64,000 bases of DNA from JAGWRA01 sp963711505 (GTDB lineage: Bacteria > Acidobacteriota > Vicinamibacteria > Vicinamibacterales > CAVVIG01): contig CAVQEJ010000003.1 of NCBI GenBank assembly GCA_963711505.1, positions 2,542,001 to 2,606,000 of the forward strand, read 5' to 3'. Positions 19,331 through 34,300 of the stretch are shown one piece after another. Every line of letters begins with the position of its first letter. Within the stretch, counting starts at the first letter, position 1. The position numbers and the translations under genes were made by a program. The notes under the pieces are model-generated. The model made no database searches. It worked only from the letters and a program-made list of their open reading frames with translations, and was not told where the DNA came from.

Positions 19331-22300
19331 CCATTGCCGCCGCACGGACGCCGACTCGCGCAGGTGCGCGGCAAGGTGCTCGATCGTCGGGAAGCGGAAA
19401 AGTGTCGGCAGCGCCAGGTCGCAGCCGAGGCGATCCCGCAGCCGCCCCAGCAGCTGCAACGCCAGCAGCGACTGGCCACCGAGCTCGAAGAAGTCGTCGC
19501 GGATGCCGATCGGCCCGGTGCCGAGCACCCGCTCCCATTCCTCGATGAGGCCGGCCTCGAGACTGTCGAGCGGTCCGACGGCGCGTCGACGGACGGGCTC
19601 GGTGGCGACCTGCTGCGCGAGCGCCTCGAGATCGACCTTGCCGTGCACGGTGAGCGGCAGGCTGTCGACCGGCACGATCCGCGCCGGCATCATGTAGGGC
19701 GGTACGGCGCGAAGCAGGTGGGCACGGATTTCGTCGAGAGAGACCGTGGCCACCGGCGAGGCGAGCCGGACGGCCGCCACCAACTGGCGCGAGTCGCCGG
19801 AGCCGGTGGTCAGCACGACGGCGCGGCGCACCTGCGGATGCGTCTCCAGCACCGCCTCCACTTCTCCCGGCTCGACGCGGGCTCCGCGCAGCTGCACCTG
19901 CCGGTCGGCCCGCCCCAGGAATTCGAGCAGGCCGTCGACGTTCCAGCGGCCGAGGTCGCCGGTGCGATACAGCCGTCCACCGGGCGCGGCGCCGAACGGA
20001 TCCGGCACGAACCGGGTCGCCGTCTCCACGGCCCGTCCCAGGTATCCGCGCGCCACGCCGATTCCACCGATGCAGATCTCACCGGGCACACCCGACGGCA
20101 CCGGCTGCAGGCCGGCGTCGACCACGTACAGCTGCACGCCGGCCAGCGGCCGTCCGATCGGGATGGCGCCGGCGTGCGAGACACCGGCAGGCAGGTGATA
20201 CCAGCTCGCGCACACCGTGTTCTCGGTCGGACCATACGCGTTGACGAATCGCAGATGGCCCGCGCGCGCGAACGCCTCGTCCCGGTCGGCTTCCTCGCCG
20301 GCCGTCACGAGGGTGCGCAGTCCCGGCAACGGCGCGCCGTCCAGTGCCCGCAGGTACGCCGGCGGCAGGGTGATGACGGAGATGGCGGCGTCGGCCATCC
20401 ACGGCGCCATCGACGCCGGATGCTGCTTCGTCTCCTCGGGAACGATCACCAGCGCCGCACCCGCCACGAGCGCCATGAAGATCTCGGAGACCGCGGCGTC
20501 GAAGCCGGACGAGGCGAACTGCGCAACACGCGAGTGCGCGCCGACCTCGAACGCCCGCACCTGAGCCTGCGCCAGGTTGGCGAGGCCCTCGTGCTGGAGC
20601 GCAACGCCCTTCGGCAGACCGGTCGACCCCGAGGTGTAGATCACGTACGCGAGCCGCGAGCCGTCGAGCCGTCGCGTCACGCCGCCGAGAGGCTGGACGC
20701 CGGCCGCTTCGTCGGCGGCGAGGACGGCTCCCCGGAAGCCCGGCCCCGGCTCGGCCGTCCCATCGTCGGTCACCAGCAGCCGTGCGCCGCTGTCCTGCAG
20801 GATGTGCTGCACGCGCGCCGGCGGATACGCGACGTCGATCGGCAGGAAGGCGCCGCCGGCCTTCAGGACGCCCAGCACCCACGCCACGAACGCGGGCGAG
20901 CGTGACATCCTCAGCGCGACGATCGATTCGGGCCGGATCGCGTACCGATCGTGCAGCCGCGCGGCGATCCGGTCCGACTCGGCATCGAGCTCCGCGTACC
21001 AGAGACGGCGGCCGTCCATTTCGACCGCGGCGGCTGACGGAGCCGCCGACACGCGGTCGTGGAAGAGATCGAGCACCGTCCGGTCCGACGCCGTCGATTC
21101 CGCCGATCGCCCCCACGCCTCCACGATCGTCCGTCGTTCGCCGTCGGTCAGCATCGGCAGGCCGGCCACCGGCGCTCCGGATCCGGTCATCAGGGCCTGC
21201 AGCACCTCCCGGTAATGAACGGCCATCCGCTCGACCGTGTCACGACGGAACAGCGCGGTGGCGTACTCGATGACGATCTCCAGCCCTTCCCCGGTTTCGG
21301 CGAAGAGGAACGTGAGGTCGAAGTGGCTGGTGTGCGACTCGAGCGCCAGCGGCGTCACGCGCAGGCCATCCAGCGCCATCGGCTGCCCGCGCTCCGCGTG
21401 CACGGCCATCACGTCGAACAGCGGAGACCGTCCGGCGTCGCGGCGCACGTGCAGCTCGTCGATCAGCCGATCGAACGGGTACGCCTGGTGTTCCAGCGCT
21501 TCGGCAAGGCGGTCACCCACCATCCGCACGGTGGCCGCCCCGCTCCGATCCGGCCGCAGCGGGAGGCGCAGCGCCAGCGTGTTGACGTAGAAGCCGATCT
21601 GCGACTCGAGCTCCGGCGCGAACCGGCCGGCCACCGGCGTGCCCACCACGAGGTCTTCGTCCTGCGTGTAGCGGTACAGCAGCACCGAGAGGGCCGAGAG
21701 CAGCACGGCGAAGACGGTGGTCTGCTGCGCCTGGGCGAACGCCTCGACCCTGTCCGCGAGATCCGAATCGGGCACGAGGCCGGCGCGGGCGCCCTCCACG
21801 CGCTGCACGGGCGGCCGCGGGAAATCGAGCGGCAGGCGGATCGGCGTGACCGGCTCGGCGAAGACGCGCTGCCAGTACGTCCGGTGACTCACCATCTCCG
21901 GCGACGACAGGGCGTCGCGCTGCCACGCCGCATAGTCCCGGTACTGCAGCGGCAGCGGCGGCAGGTCGATCGGCTCGTCCCGGCGCAGGGCGGCGTAGAC
22001 GGCGGCGAGCTCCCGCATCAGCACACCGTCCGACCAGGCGTCGCCGATGATGTGATGCTGGCAGATCACCAGCGCATGCCGATCGTCGCCGAGCGCGACG
22101 AGCGCGGCACGGATGAGCGGCCCCGCGGCCAGATCGAACGGCTCCGCCACGAACGCGCCGGCCCACGCCGCGGCCGCCGCGACGGTATCGGTGCTGTCGC
22201 GCAGATCGGCCATCCGGATCGCGAAGGGCACCTGCGAGAGGACCTCCTGCTGCGGCTCCCCATCGACCTCGACGAACCGCGTCCGCAGGATCTCGTGCCG

Positions 22301-25300
22301 GTCGATCAGGTACGCGAAGGCCTGCTCCAGGCGCGGCACGTCGAGCGGGCCGTCGAGTTCGAACGCCGCCGGCACGACATACGTCGAGCCATGGCGCCCC
22401 TCGTGGAAGTGCTCGAGCAGCCAGAGCCGCTGCTGCCCATGGGACAGCGGATACAACCGGCGCGGCTCGCTCCGGGGAATGCGTGCCGCCGGCCGCTCCT
22501 GCGAGGCACCGACGCGCACGGCGAGATTGGCGAGCGTGGGGGCCAGCAGCACGTCGCGCACGTGAACCGTCAATCCGTGCTGCCGCGCCGCCGCGGCCAC
22601 GAGACGGGCGGCTTTCAGGCTGCTGCCGCCGAGATGGAAGAAGTTGTCGTCGACGCCGACCCGATCGACGCCGAGGCCGTCCGCCCACAGGTCCGCGAGC
22701 GTCACTTCCAGCGGCGTTCGCGGCGGGCGATAGGCCGTGCCCGTCGCTTCCTCGGCCCCCGGGGCCAGCGGCAGCGCACGCCGATCCAGCTTGCCGCTCG
22801 ACGTCCTCGGCAGGCTCGCCAGGCGCACGTACCGCGACGGCATCATGTAGTCGGGCAGCCGGCGGCGCAGCTCGCTCTCGATCGCCGCCACCTCCGGCAT
22901 GTCATCGTCCGCCGCGGGCACCAGGTACGCCGTCAACCGGCCGTCGCCGCCATCGCTCTCCAGACCGACGGCGGCCTCGGCGATGCCGCGGCATCCGACC
23001 AGCGCCGACTCGATCTCGCCCAGCTCGATGCGGAAGCCGCGCAGCTTCACCTGATCGTCGAGCCGCCCCAGGAACTCGATCGCCCCGTCGGCCCGGTAGC
23101 GCGCGAGATCGCCGGTGCGGTATACGCGGCCGGGACGGAAGGGATTCGGCACGAACCTCTCCGCCGTCAGATCCGGACGTCCCAGGTACCCGCGTGCCAC
23201 GGGCGTGCCGCCAATCAGCAGCTCGCCGGCCACGCCCAGCGGCACCGGATTCATCGACCGATCGACGATGTAGAGCGCCGTGTTGGCGATCGGCCGCCCG
23301 ATCGGCACGGTCGTCCCTGGTGTCGAACCGGCGCGGCACGCCCAGTGGGTGACGTCGATCGCCGCCTCGGTCGGACCGTAGAGGTTGTGCAGGTCGCCAG
23401 GCAGTGTCCGGTGGAAGAGCTCGACCGTCTCGGGCGGCAGCGCCTCGCCGCTGCAGATCACGCGGCGCACGCCAACGCATGCCGCGGCCTCGGGATGCTG
23501 CAGGAACGCCTGCAGCATGGACGGGACGAAGTGCAGCGCGGTCACGCCGTTGGCCTGGATGAGATCGATCAGGTATCCCGAGTCCTTGTGACCGCCGGGT
23601 TTCGCCAGACACATGCGCGCGCCGGTCATCAGCGGCCAGAACAGCTCCCACACGGAGACGTCGAAACTGTAGGGCGTCTTCTGCAGCACGCAGTCGGCCG
23701 CGTCGAGCCGATAGGCCTCCTGCATCCACTCCAGACGGTTGACGACGGCACGATGGGTGTTCATCGCACCCTTGGGCCTGCCGGTCGATCCCGACGTGTA
23801 GATGACGTACGCGAGATGATCGGGCGTCACCGCCGCGTGCCGTTCCCCATCCGACAACGGGCCATCGTCCAGCGCGCGCAGGTCTGCCTCGTCCGTGTCC
23901 AGGCAGATCGTGGGAATCGACTGCCCGTCGACATCCTCCCCTTCCCGCCTCAGGCGGCTGCGAAGATCGCTCCGCGTGATCAGAACCGGGCAGGCGGCGT
24001 CCTCGACCATGAAGGCGAGACGTGAGGGCGGATAGTCGGGATCGAGCGGCACGTAGGCGCCGCCGGCCTTGAGGACCGCCAGCAGCGCCACCGGCAGATC
24101 GAGCGAGCGGTGCAGGCAGACGCCCACGCGGACGTCCGGTCCCACACCCAGCTGCACGAGGCGGCGCGCGAGCCGATTGGCGCGGGCCTCCAGTCCGGCG
24201 TACGTGAGGGTGCGTCCGTCACTGACGAGCGCGACGGCCGCCGGCGAGCGGGCGGCCTGCGCCGCGATCAGAGTCGTGCAGGCAGTGGTCGTTCGAGAAC
24301 GTCCGGGCCGTGTCGTTCCAGTCGACGAGCAGCCGGCGCTGCTCCGCCTCGGTCGCCACCGCGAGGTCGGACACCGGGGTGGCGGGCGCGGCCACGGCGC
24401 TGCGCAGGAGGCCGACGAAATGACCGGCGAGCCGGGCCATCCGCTCCCGATCGTAGATGCGATCGTTGAAGCGCAGGAGGCCGCCGAGACACGACGTCCC
24501 TTCCCTGAACTCGAACGTGAGGTCGAACTGGCTCGTCGCGGGCGCCACGCCCAGGGGCTCCGTGCGCAGCCCCTCGAGTGCCATCGGCGCCTCCGCGTCA
24601 CCGAGCAGGTTCACCATCACGTCGAACAATGGCGATCGGCTCGGGTCGCGCACCGGCGCCACCTCGTCGACGAGCAGGTCGAACGGCCAGACCTGATGCT
24701 CCAGCCCTTCGGACACCGTCCGCCGCACCGCCGAGACCAGCTCGTCGAAGCGCTGCCGGCCGGTGACGTGATCGCGCAGCGCCAGCGTGTTCGTATAGAA
24801 GCCGATCTGTCCCTCGAGGTCTGGATGGTTCCGCACCGCGACCGGCGTCCCGATGACGATGTCCTCCTGCGCCGTATACCGGAACAGCAGCGCCTTCACG
24901 GCGGCGGTCAGCAGCGTGAACAGGCTCGCTTCCGTTCGGCGCGCCAGGTCGTACAGGCCGGAGGTCAGCGCCTCGTCGATCGCGATCGGCAGATCGTCCC
25001 CGGCGAAGCTCTGCAGGGTCGGACGCGCATGGTCGCGCGGCAGGTCGAGCGGCCGCACCGGCTCGGCGAACATCTGCTGCCAGTACCGCCGGCTGCCGTC
25101 GAGCGCGCCCGATTCCAGCAGGCCGTTCTGCCAGACGGCGTAGTCCTTGTACTGGACGGACAGCGGTTCGAGCGCGGGGGCTGCGTCTCCACTCGCGTTG
25201 TACCAGGCCGTCAGCTCGCGCATCAGGATGCCGGCCGACCAGCCGTCGATGATGATGTGGTGCAGCTGCAGCAGGAGGGCCGACCGGCCGGCGATCGAGC

Positions 25301-28300
25301 GTCGCCACCGCGCAGCGGATCAGCGGCGCCACCGACAGGTCGAACGGGCGGGCGAGGTCTTCGCGCACCAGCGCCGTCACGGCCGCGATGGGATCCCGCT
25401 CCCGGCTGAGATCGTGAACCGGGATCTCGAGGGTCGCGCCGTCGACGATCTCCTGCCAGGGTTCGCCGTCCACCTCGACGATCCGTGTCCGCAGGATCTC
25501 GTGCCGCTCGATGACGTGTGCGAACGCCTGCCGCAGGCGACCGACATCGAGCGGCCCCGACACCACGAACTGCGCCGAGAGCTGATAGGCCGGATTGCCG
25601 CGCGTCTCGCCGAGCTGATCGAGGAGCCACAGGCGCCGCTGCGCGTGCGACAACGGGTAGCGTGACGCTGCGGGAGCCATCGGAATCCGCACCGGCACGG
25701 CAGGCGCCTCACCGTCCAAGGCAGCCGCCAGTTCAGCGAGCGATGCGTTGCCCAGCAGATCGCGAACCGCGACGCCCAGACCGTGGCGCGCCCGCGCCCG
25801 GCTCGTGAGCCTGGCGGCGGCGAGGCTGTGGCCACCCAGATCGAGGAACCGATCGTCGCGCCCGACATCGGCCACCCCGAGGACGTCGCTCCACAGGGCG
25901 GCGAGCTGCCGTTCCGCCTCGGTCCGCGGCGCCTCACCGGCGGCGCGGTGGCCGGCCCGATCCGCCAGCCGCGCGAGCAGCTGCTTCGCGTCCACCTTCC
26001 CGCTGGACGTCATCGGCATCGCGTCGCACCACTCGAACCGCGACGGGATCACCGCGACCGGCAGCCACTGCGCGAGGTACTCGCGCAGGTCGGCGGCCGG
26101 CACCGGTGCCGTCGACGGCACGAGGAACGCGACCAGCTCGCGATCCGTGCGGCCGTCGTGCACGAGCACGGTCACGTCGCGCACGCCAGGATGAGCCCAG
26201 AACCGGCTCTCGATCTCGCCGAGCTCCACGCGGACGCCCCGCACCTTCACCTGCCGGTCGATCCGGCCGACGAACTCGAGCGTGCCGTCCGGCAGCCACC
26301 GCGCCAGGTCGCCGGTCCGGTACAGCCGCGCGCCGGGTTCGGCGCCGAAGAGATCGGGCACGAAGCGCTCGGCGGTCAGACCGGGCCGGTTCACGTAGCC
26401 GCGCGCGACACCGATTCCGCCGATGAACAGTTCCCCGGGAACGCCGATCGGCACCGGCACGAGCTGCGGATCGAGCAGGTAGAGCTGGGTGTGAGCGATC
26501 GGCCCGCCGATGGGCGTGCGGCGGGGCGCCGACTCCAGCGGCACGTCGTAGAGCGTCGAACAGATCGTGGCCTCGGTCGGTCCGTACCCGTTCAGGATCG
26601 CCGCAGCATCCAGCGCGCGCCTCAGGTTCGAGAGCAGCTGCTCGTCGATGGGCTCCACGCCGACGGAGATCGACCGCAGGGCGTAGGCGACGCCGGCGCG
26701 CGCCGAATCGTAGAGATCCTGGAGCAGGAACGGCGGCACGTACGCGCCGCTGATGCGGCCCTGCGCCAGCCAGTCGAGATACGCCGGGCCGCTCGCGTGC
26801 ACGTCTGCGGGCACGACGTGAACGGCGGCACCGACCGCCCACGCGCCGAAGATCTCGAAGATCGATGCATCGAAATTCACGTTCGTCCAGAGCGCGTTGC
26901 GATCGGACGCGACGATGTGGCGGCGACGCGCGAACTCCTCGGCAACGTTGACGGCCGCCCGGTGTTCGCAGGCCACCCCCTTCGGCACGCCGGTCGACCC
27001 GGACGTGTAGATGACGTACGCGAGCGAATCGGGATGGGGCCGGGAGACGGGGTGCGCGGCTCCCCCCTTCGCGCAGGCGTCGCGCACGTCGAGGCGCGAC
27101 ACGCGCGTCTCCCCGGACACCGCCGGCCACGGCCCATCCGAGACGGTCAGCAGGACGGCCGCGCCCGTGTCGTCCAGGATGAAGCGGGCCCGATCGGCCG
27201 GACTCTGCGGATCGATCGGCACGTACGCCGCCCCGGCTTTCAGGATGCCGAGCACCGCGACGAGCAGCCACTCCGAACGGCTCGTCAGCAGCCCGACGGG
27301 CGTCTCGGGCCCGACCCCGTGCCGCTCGACGAGGTATGACGCGACCCGGCGGGCGCGTTCATCGAGCTCGCGATAGGTCAGCGCAACGCCCTCGTACACC
27401 ACGGCCACGTTGTCTGGCATCGTGGCGCACTGCCGCTCGAACAGATCGACGAGCGAGCGGTCGACGGGCGCGGCAGCCGGGGTCCTGTTGAACGCGACGA
27501 GCAGCGTCTCGCGCTCGGCGGCGGGCAGGATGTCGAGATCCCGGGGCCGCGCCTCGGGCGAGGCCATCAGCCCCGTCACCAGCGTGAGCCAGTGCGCGCC
27601 GATCCGTTCCACCTGCGCGGCGGGATACAGGGCCGGATCGTGCGCGATGTGCAGATGGAGCCCGTCGGCTTCGCGCGTGATCACCAGGCCGAGGGCATAG
27701 TGCATCTCCTCGACCGCATCGACGGCGTCGACGCTCCAGGACGTCCGCTGCCCGCCCGGGGCCGCATGCCCGAGCGGATAGTTCTCCACGATCAGCACGT
27801 GGTCGAAGAGGGCGCCCGCCAGGGAGCTGGCCGACTGGATCTCCCACAGCGGCATGGCCGCATGCGGCTCGCGCGCGACGGCCGAGGCCTGCACGCGCCG
27901 CGCGACGTCGATGAGCCGCTCCTCGCCGGTCCACTGCACCCGAACCGGCAGGGTGTTGATGAACAGCCCGACCATCGTCTCGACATCCGGCAGCACCGCG
28001 GGCCGGCCCGCGACGGTCGTGCCGAAGATTACGTCGGCGCGACTGCCGTAGCGGCCGAGCAGCACGCCCCAGAGCGTCTGCAGCGCGGTGCCGACCGTGA
28101 CGTCCGCCGCCCGCGCCCACGCCTCGAGCGCCAGCGTCTCCGCCTCGCCGAAGTGCCACGACTGCAGCCGCTTCCCTCCATCGGCGCTCGCGGTGTGACG
28201 CCCTTCGGGCGCCACAGTGGCCGTCACGTCGTAGTCCGCCAGCGCCGCTGTCCAGTAGTCGCGGCCGGCGGCGCGATCCTGCGCGGCGAGCCATTCCAGG

Positions 28301-31300
28301 TACCGCCGGTACGGCGTCACGGCCGGCAGCGCCGGCTCCTCGCCGGCCGCCAGTGCCGCGTAGATGGTCTCCAGTTCCCCGGTCAGGATCGCGCCGCTCC
28401 AGCCGTCGAGCAGCAGATGATGGAAGGTCCAGACGACCTCGTGCGTCGCGTCGCCCGTGCGGAACACCGCCACGCGCAGGAGAACGTCGCGCACGAAGTC
28501 GAAGCCGCGCGCCCGATCCGCGAGGCGGAACGCGGCCAACTCGGCCTCCTGCCGGTCTCCCGGACGATCGCGCCAGTCCTCGTGGCGGAATTCGATCCGC
28601 CGATGCCGCGGAATGACCTGCACCGGCTGGTCGACGCCCTGCGTCCAGACGGCTGCCCGCAGGTTCGCGTGCCGATCCAGCAGCGCCTGCCACGCGGCCT
28701 CGAAGCACGCGGGATCGAGCGTCCCGTGCAGCCGGTAGCTCGTCTGCTCGACGTACGCCGTCGTTGCCGGCGCGGTCTGGGCGTGAAACAGCAGCCCTTC
28801 CTGCAGCGGCGCCAGCGGATAGATGTCCTCCACGGCGGATGCCGGGACGCCGTGCAGCTCGAGCAGCGTGTCCCAGGACACGAGGTCGAGACCGCGGATC
28901 GCCAGATCGCCCGGCGTCACTTCCGGCGTCCGCCCGGCGCAGTGCGTCGCGATCTGCCGCAGGTACGTTCCGTAGCCGTTCGAGCCACGCTTCCACACGT
29001 TCGCGCCGGAAGTGTCCGTCCGTGTAGCTGGCGTTCAGCGTCAACACGCCATCCACGACGATGCCGGTCACCGTGAGCGCGGGCGCGCGATGTCCCGGCG
29101 GCGACACTTCCGTTCCGGCGCTCCCGGTGCCGAGGACGAACGGTGCCGCCGCCTCGGCCGTGTCGAACCATCCGAGATAGTTGAAGAGGACGTCGGGTGC
29201 ACACGCGAGTCCCGGCATCCTTTCTCCATCCGGTCCCATGTAGCGGAGCACGCCATAGCCGACGCCCTTGCGGGGAACCCGGCGGCGTGCTTCCTTCAGA
29301 TGGCGGATCTGCCACGACCAGGCCGCATCCCCGGTACGGCCGCCGGCGTCTGCCACCTCGAGCACGATCGGATACAGACTGGTGAACCAGCCGACCGTCC
29401 GGCTGACGTCGAGATCGCCGACCGGCTCGCGTCCGTGACCTTCGAGCGCCACGAGTGTGCGCGCACTGCCGTGCCAGTCTTCGAGCGCCCGTGCGAGCCC
29501 GAGCAGCAGCAGGTCGTCGGCCTCCGTTCCGTACGCCTGCTGCGCGTCGACGAGCAGACGCCGGGTGTCAGCCGCCGTGAACCGCAACTGCACGGTATCG
29601 CCGGGGTCGGGATCGGAATCGCGCGGCAGTCTGGGCGCAGCGGTCCGGCAGATGGCTTCCCAGTACGGCCGTTCCTGCTGCCACCCGGCCGTCGTCACGG
29701 CATCGCGGAGCGCACGCACCCAGCGCAGATACGAATCGGTCTTGGCCGGCAGCACGACCGGCGCATCGGGCGCCGCCGCATAGGCCGTCGCCAGATCCTC
29801 CAGCACGATCCGCCACGACACGCCATCGATCACCAGGTGGTGCGCCACCAGCACCACCCGATCGTCCGCGGCCCGCCGCGCCACCGCCGCCTTGAACAAC
29901 GGTCCCGTCTCGAGGTCGAAGCTCCCCTGCAGCCGCGTCGCCGCCTCGTCCTGCGCGGCATCCTCATCGGCCGCCGTCCGCAGATCCCACACCTCGACCG
30001 GGACCGGCCCATCCGCCCCGGCCTGCACCTGCTCCCACGGCCCCGTCGCCGTCCGCCGCACCGTCAGCCGCAGCGCGTCGTGCTGCGCCACCACCGCCTG
30101 CAGCGCCGTCTGCAGCCGCGCCACGTCCACCCGCTCGCGCCAGTGCAGCACCAGCGACTGGTTGAAGTGCGCATGCGGCGCCGGGCCGTCCAGCAGCCAC
30201 GCCTGCATCGGCCCCAGCGGAGCCGTCCCCGTGATCACGCCCTGGTCGCGTGCCGCCGCGACCAGCGGCTGCGCCACCGCCGCCAGCCCCGCCAGCGTCG
30301 GCTGCGCGAACACGTCGGCCACCGTCAGGCGCAGGCCGGCCGTGCGCGCCCGCGCCACCACCTGCAGCGCCTTGATCGAATCGCCGCCCAGCGCGAAGAA
30401 CTCGTCGTCGCGACCGACCGCGTCGACGCCCAGCACGCCCGTCCAGATGCCCGCCAGCGTCGTCTCGACACCCGGCCGCGGCGCCAACGTCGCGTGCGCC
30501 CGATCGAGGCGGCGGCCGCTCAGGTGCGCCAGCGCGCGGCGATCCACCTTCCCGCCCGCCGTCAGCGGCAGCGCGTCCACCACCGTGAACGCCGCCGGCA
30601 CCAGCGCCGCCGGCAGCTGCGCGCGCAACGCCGTGCGCACGCCGTCCAGCGTCGGCGCCGGCGTGTCGCACACCAGGAACGCCGCCAGCTCGGTGCCGCT
30701 CGTGCCGGTCCGCGGCACCACCGCCGCGTCCCGCACGCCCGCGCAGGTCCGCAGCGCGGCTTCCACTTCGTCCGGCTCGACCCGCTGGCCCCGCACCTTC
30801 ACCTGGCGATCCAGCCGGCCGCCGTACTCCAGCACGCCGTCGGCCCGCCAGCGCGCCCGGTCGCCCGTCCGATACAGCCGCGCGCCCGGCACGCCGCTCA
30901 CCGGATCCGGCATGAACCGCTCGGCCGTCAGCGCCGGCCGGCCGGCGTAGCCGCGTGCCACACCCGCGCCGCCGAGATGCAGCTCGCCCCAGACACCCAC
31001 CGGCACCGGACGCAGCGCCTCGTCGAGCACGCAGGCGGTGACGTTGTCGATCGGGCGACCGATCGGGATTGGCCCTTCCTCAGCCGGATCGCCACAGGCC
31101 GAGTAGGTGGCATCGATGCAGGCTTCCGCAGGTCCGTACAGGTTGTAGAGCGCGGCCGACGTCGTGGCCGCGAAGCGGTCGCGCAGATCGGGCGGCAACG
31201 CCTCGCCTCCGACGAACACGCGCTTCAACTGCGGCGCGCGGGCGAACGCATCCTCGCGCAGCAGCATGGCGAGCTGCAACGGAACGAGCTGGAGGGTCGT

Positions 31301-34300
31301 GACGCCATGCTCGCCGAGTGCGGCCGCGAGCCAGACCGCATCCCGGTGACCGCCCGGCCGCGCCATCACCAGCCGCCCCCCCGACAGCAGCGGCGCCCAG
31401 AACTCCCACACCGACGCGTCGAAGCCGAAGGGCGTCTTCTGCAGCACGCAGTCCGACGGATCGAGACCGAACGTGTCCTGGAACCACTGCATGTGGTTCA
31501 GCAGCGCGCCATTGGTGATCTCGGCGCCCTTCGGCTCCCCGGTGGAGCCGGACGTATAGATGATGTAGGCGAGATTCCCGGGCTCGGCAGCCGGCGGCAG
31601 ATTCGCGGCACTCATCCCGGCGAGTCGCGGGTCCGGGCGATCGAACGCGAAGCTCGGGACGCCGGCACCGGCGCACCGGCGGCCCAGCGCGCTCGTCGTC
31701 AGCAGCCACGAGCAGGTCGCATCGCGCAGCAGATAGTGGAGCCGCTCGTCGGGCAGGTCCGGATCGAGCGGCACGTAGCAGGCGCCGGCCTTCAGCACGG
31801 CGAACAGGGCCGTGACCATGTCGGCCGACCGCTCGAGGCAGACGCCGACCCGGCGGTCGGGCCCGATCCCGTTCGCGCGCAGGAGACGGGCGAGACGGTT
31901 CGCCTCGTCATTGAGCTCGCCGTAGGTCACCGTGCGATCGTCGGCGACGACCGCGACGGCATCGCGGCGTCGATCGACCCGCGCCTCGATCAGCGCCGGC
32001 AGGCTGGCTCCGGGGTCCCGTTCACGGCGCGTCCGGTTGAACGCGGTGACGACGGCCGCGCGCTCGACGTCGGGCAGAATCTCGAGATCGCGCGCCGGCG
32101 CTTCCGGCATGGCCCGCAGGCTGGCGATCAGCTGCGCCCAGCGGTCGAACAGCCGCTCGATCTGGGCGACCGGATAGACCCCGGGATCGTGGCTGATGTG
32201 CAGCTGCAGACCGTCCGGCTCGCGCGTCGCCACCAGCCCGAGCCGGTAGTGCATCTCCTCGATCGTCTCGATCGCCTCGACGACCCAGTGCGGCGCCAGC
32301 CCCGCCTGCACACCCCGCCCGAGCGGATAGTTCTCGACGATGAGGACGTGATCGAAGAGCGGTCCGTGCAGCGGACTCGCCGACTGGATGGCCGGCAGCG
32401 GCGTATGGGCGTGCCCGTCGGCGGCGATCGAGGCCGCCTGCACGCGCCGCGCGACCGCATCGAGCCGCTCGTCGTCTTTCCACTGCACGCGGACGGGCAG
32501 CGTGTTGATGAACAGCCCGACCATCCGTTCCACGCCGGGCAGCGTCGCCGGCCTGCCGGCCACGGTCGTGCCGAAGACGACATCGGTCCGTCCGAGATGG
32601 CGTCCCAGGAGCAGGCCCCACAACGTCTGCAGCGCGGTGCCGACGGTGACGCCGGCTGCCCGGGCCCACGCCTCGAGCGCTTCGGTCGCTTCCTGTCCCA
32701 GGGCCCGCGACCGGCTTTCGCGCGCGCCACCGGACGTGGTGGCATGTCCCTCCGCCGGCAGCGACGCCACGCTGTCGTAACCGGCGAGCATCGTCGTCCA
32801 GGTACTCGTCGCTCGCCGTCCGGCTTCTTCCGTCGAGCCACTCGAGGTAGCGGCGATAGGGCGTCACGGCCGGCAGTGCCGGCTCGATGCCGGCCGCCAG
32901 TGCGGCGTAGATCGTCTCCAGCTCCGCCGTCAGCACCGCGCCGCTCCAGCCATCGAGCAGCAGATGATGGAAGGTCCAGACGACCTCGTGCGTCGCGTCG
33001 CCCGTGCGGAACAGGGCCACGCGCAGGAGAACGTCGCGTGCGAAGTCGAAGCCGCGGGCGCGATCGGACGCGCGGAACGCCGCCAGCGCGACCCGCTGCT
33101 GGTCTGGCGGGCGACCGCGCCAGTCCTCGGAGTGGAACTCGATCCGTCGATGCCGCGGAATGACCTGCACCGGCCGGTCGACGCCCTGCGTCCAGATGGC
33201 CGCCCGCAGATTCGCATGGCGATCCAGCAGCGCCTGCCATGCCGCCGCGAAGCACTCCGGATCGAGAGCCCCGTGCAGGCGATAGCTGGTCTGCTCGACA
33301 TACGCCGTGGTTCCCGGCGCCGCCAGGCCATGGAACAGCAGCCCTTCCTGCAGCGGCGCCAGCGGACAGATGTCTTCGACCGCCGCCGCGGCGACGTCGT
33401 GCCGCTCGAGCAACGCGTCGAGCGCTTCGAGATCGAGGCCACGCAGCGTCAGATCGCTCGGCGTCACCTCTGGCGAGTGCCCGATGCAGTGCGCGGCAAT
33501 CTGCTGCAGGCAGGTCCGGTACCGATCCAGCCACGAAGTCACGTCGGCGAGCCGGAAGTGTCCCGGCAGGCAGGTCGCGCTCAACTCGAGCACGCCATCC
33601 ACGACAATGCCGGTCACCGTGAGGGGAGAGGCTCGGTGCCCGATCGGCAGCACATCGGGGCCGGCGCTCTCGAAGCCGAGGGTGAACGGCGCGGCGGCGG
33701 CGGCTGTCTCGAACGATCCCAGATAGTTGAAGAGGACGTCGGGCGAACACGACAGTGCCGGATCCTCACGTCCATCCACGGTGGCGTACCGGAGGATCCC
33801 GTAGCCCGTGCCCTTGCGGGGGACCTGACGCAGCGACTCCTTCATCCGCCGGATCTGCCACGACCAGGCAGCGTCGCCGGTCCGGCCTCGCGGATCGGCC
33901 GCCTCGAGCACGACCGGATACAGGCTGGTGAACCAACCGACCGTCCGGCTGATGTCGAGGTCGCCGATCGGTTCGCGCCCGTGGCCTTCGAGCGCGACGA
34001 GCGTGCGCGCGCCGCCGTGCCACTCCTGCAGCGACCGCGCGAGCCCCAGGAGAAGAAGATCGTTGGCCTCGGTCCCGTACGCGCGATGCGCGGGCCCCAG
34101 CAATCGCGTCGTCTCGTCCCGCGTCAGCCGCACCTGCACCGTGCCGCCGACATCGTCTTTTCCGTCGTTCTTATCGCGAGGAAGGGATGTCGTCTCGGTA
34201 CGACAGACCGATTCCCAGTACGCCCGCTCCTCCTGCCGAGTGCCTGACGCCACCTCGGCGTGCACGGCCTCCGCCCAGCTCAGGTACGAATCGGTCTTGG

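Noticed and set aside
29012..33163. Long plus-strand frame opposite NRPS1
   Set aside because: Shadow of the E, A and C domains of module 5; low-complexity Arg/His/Gln composition.
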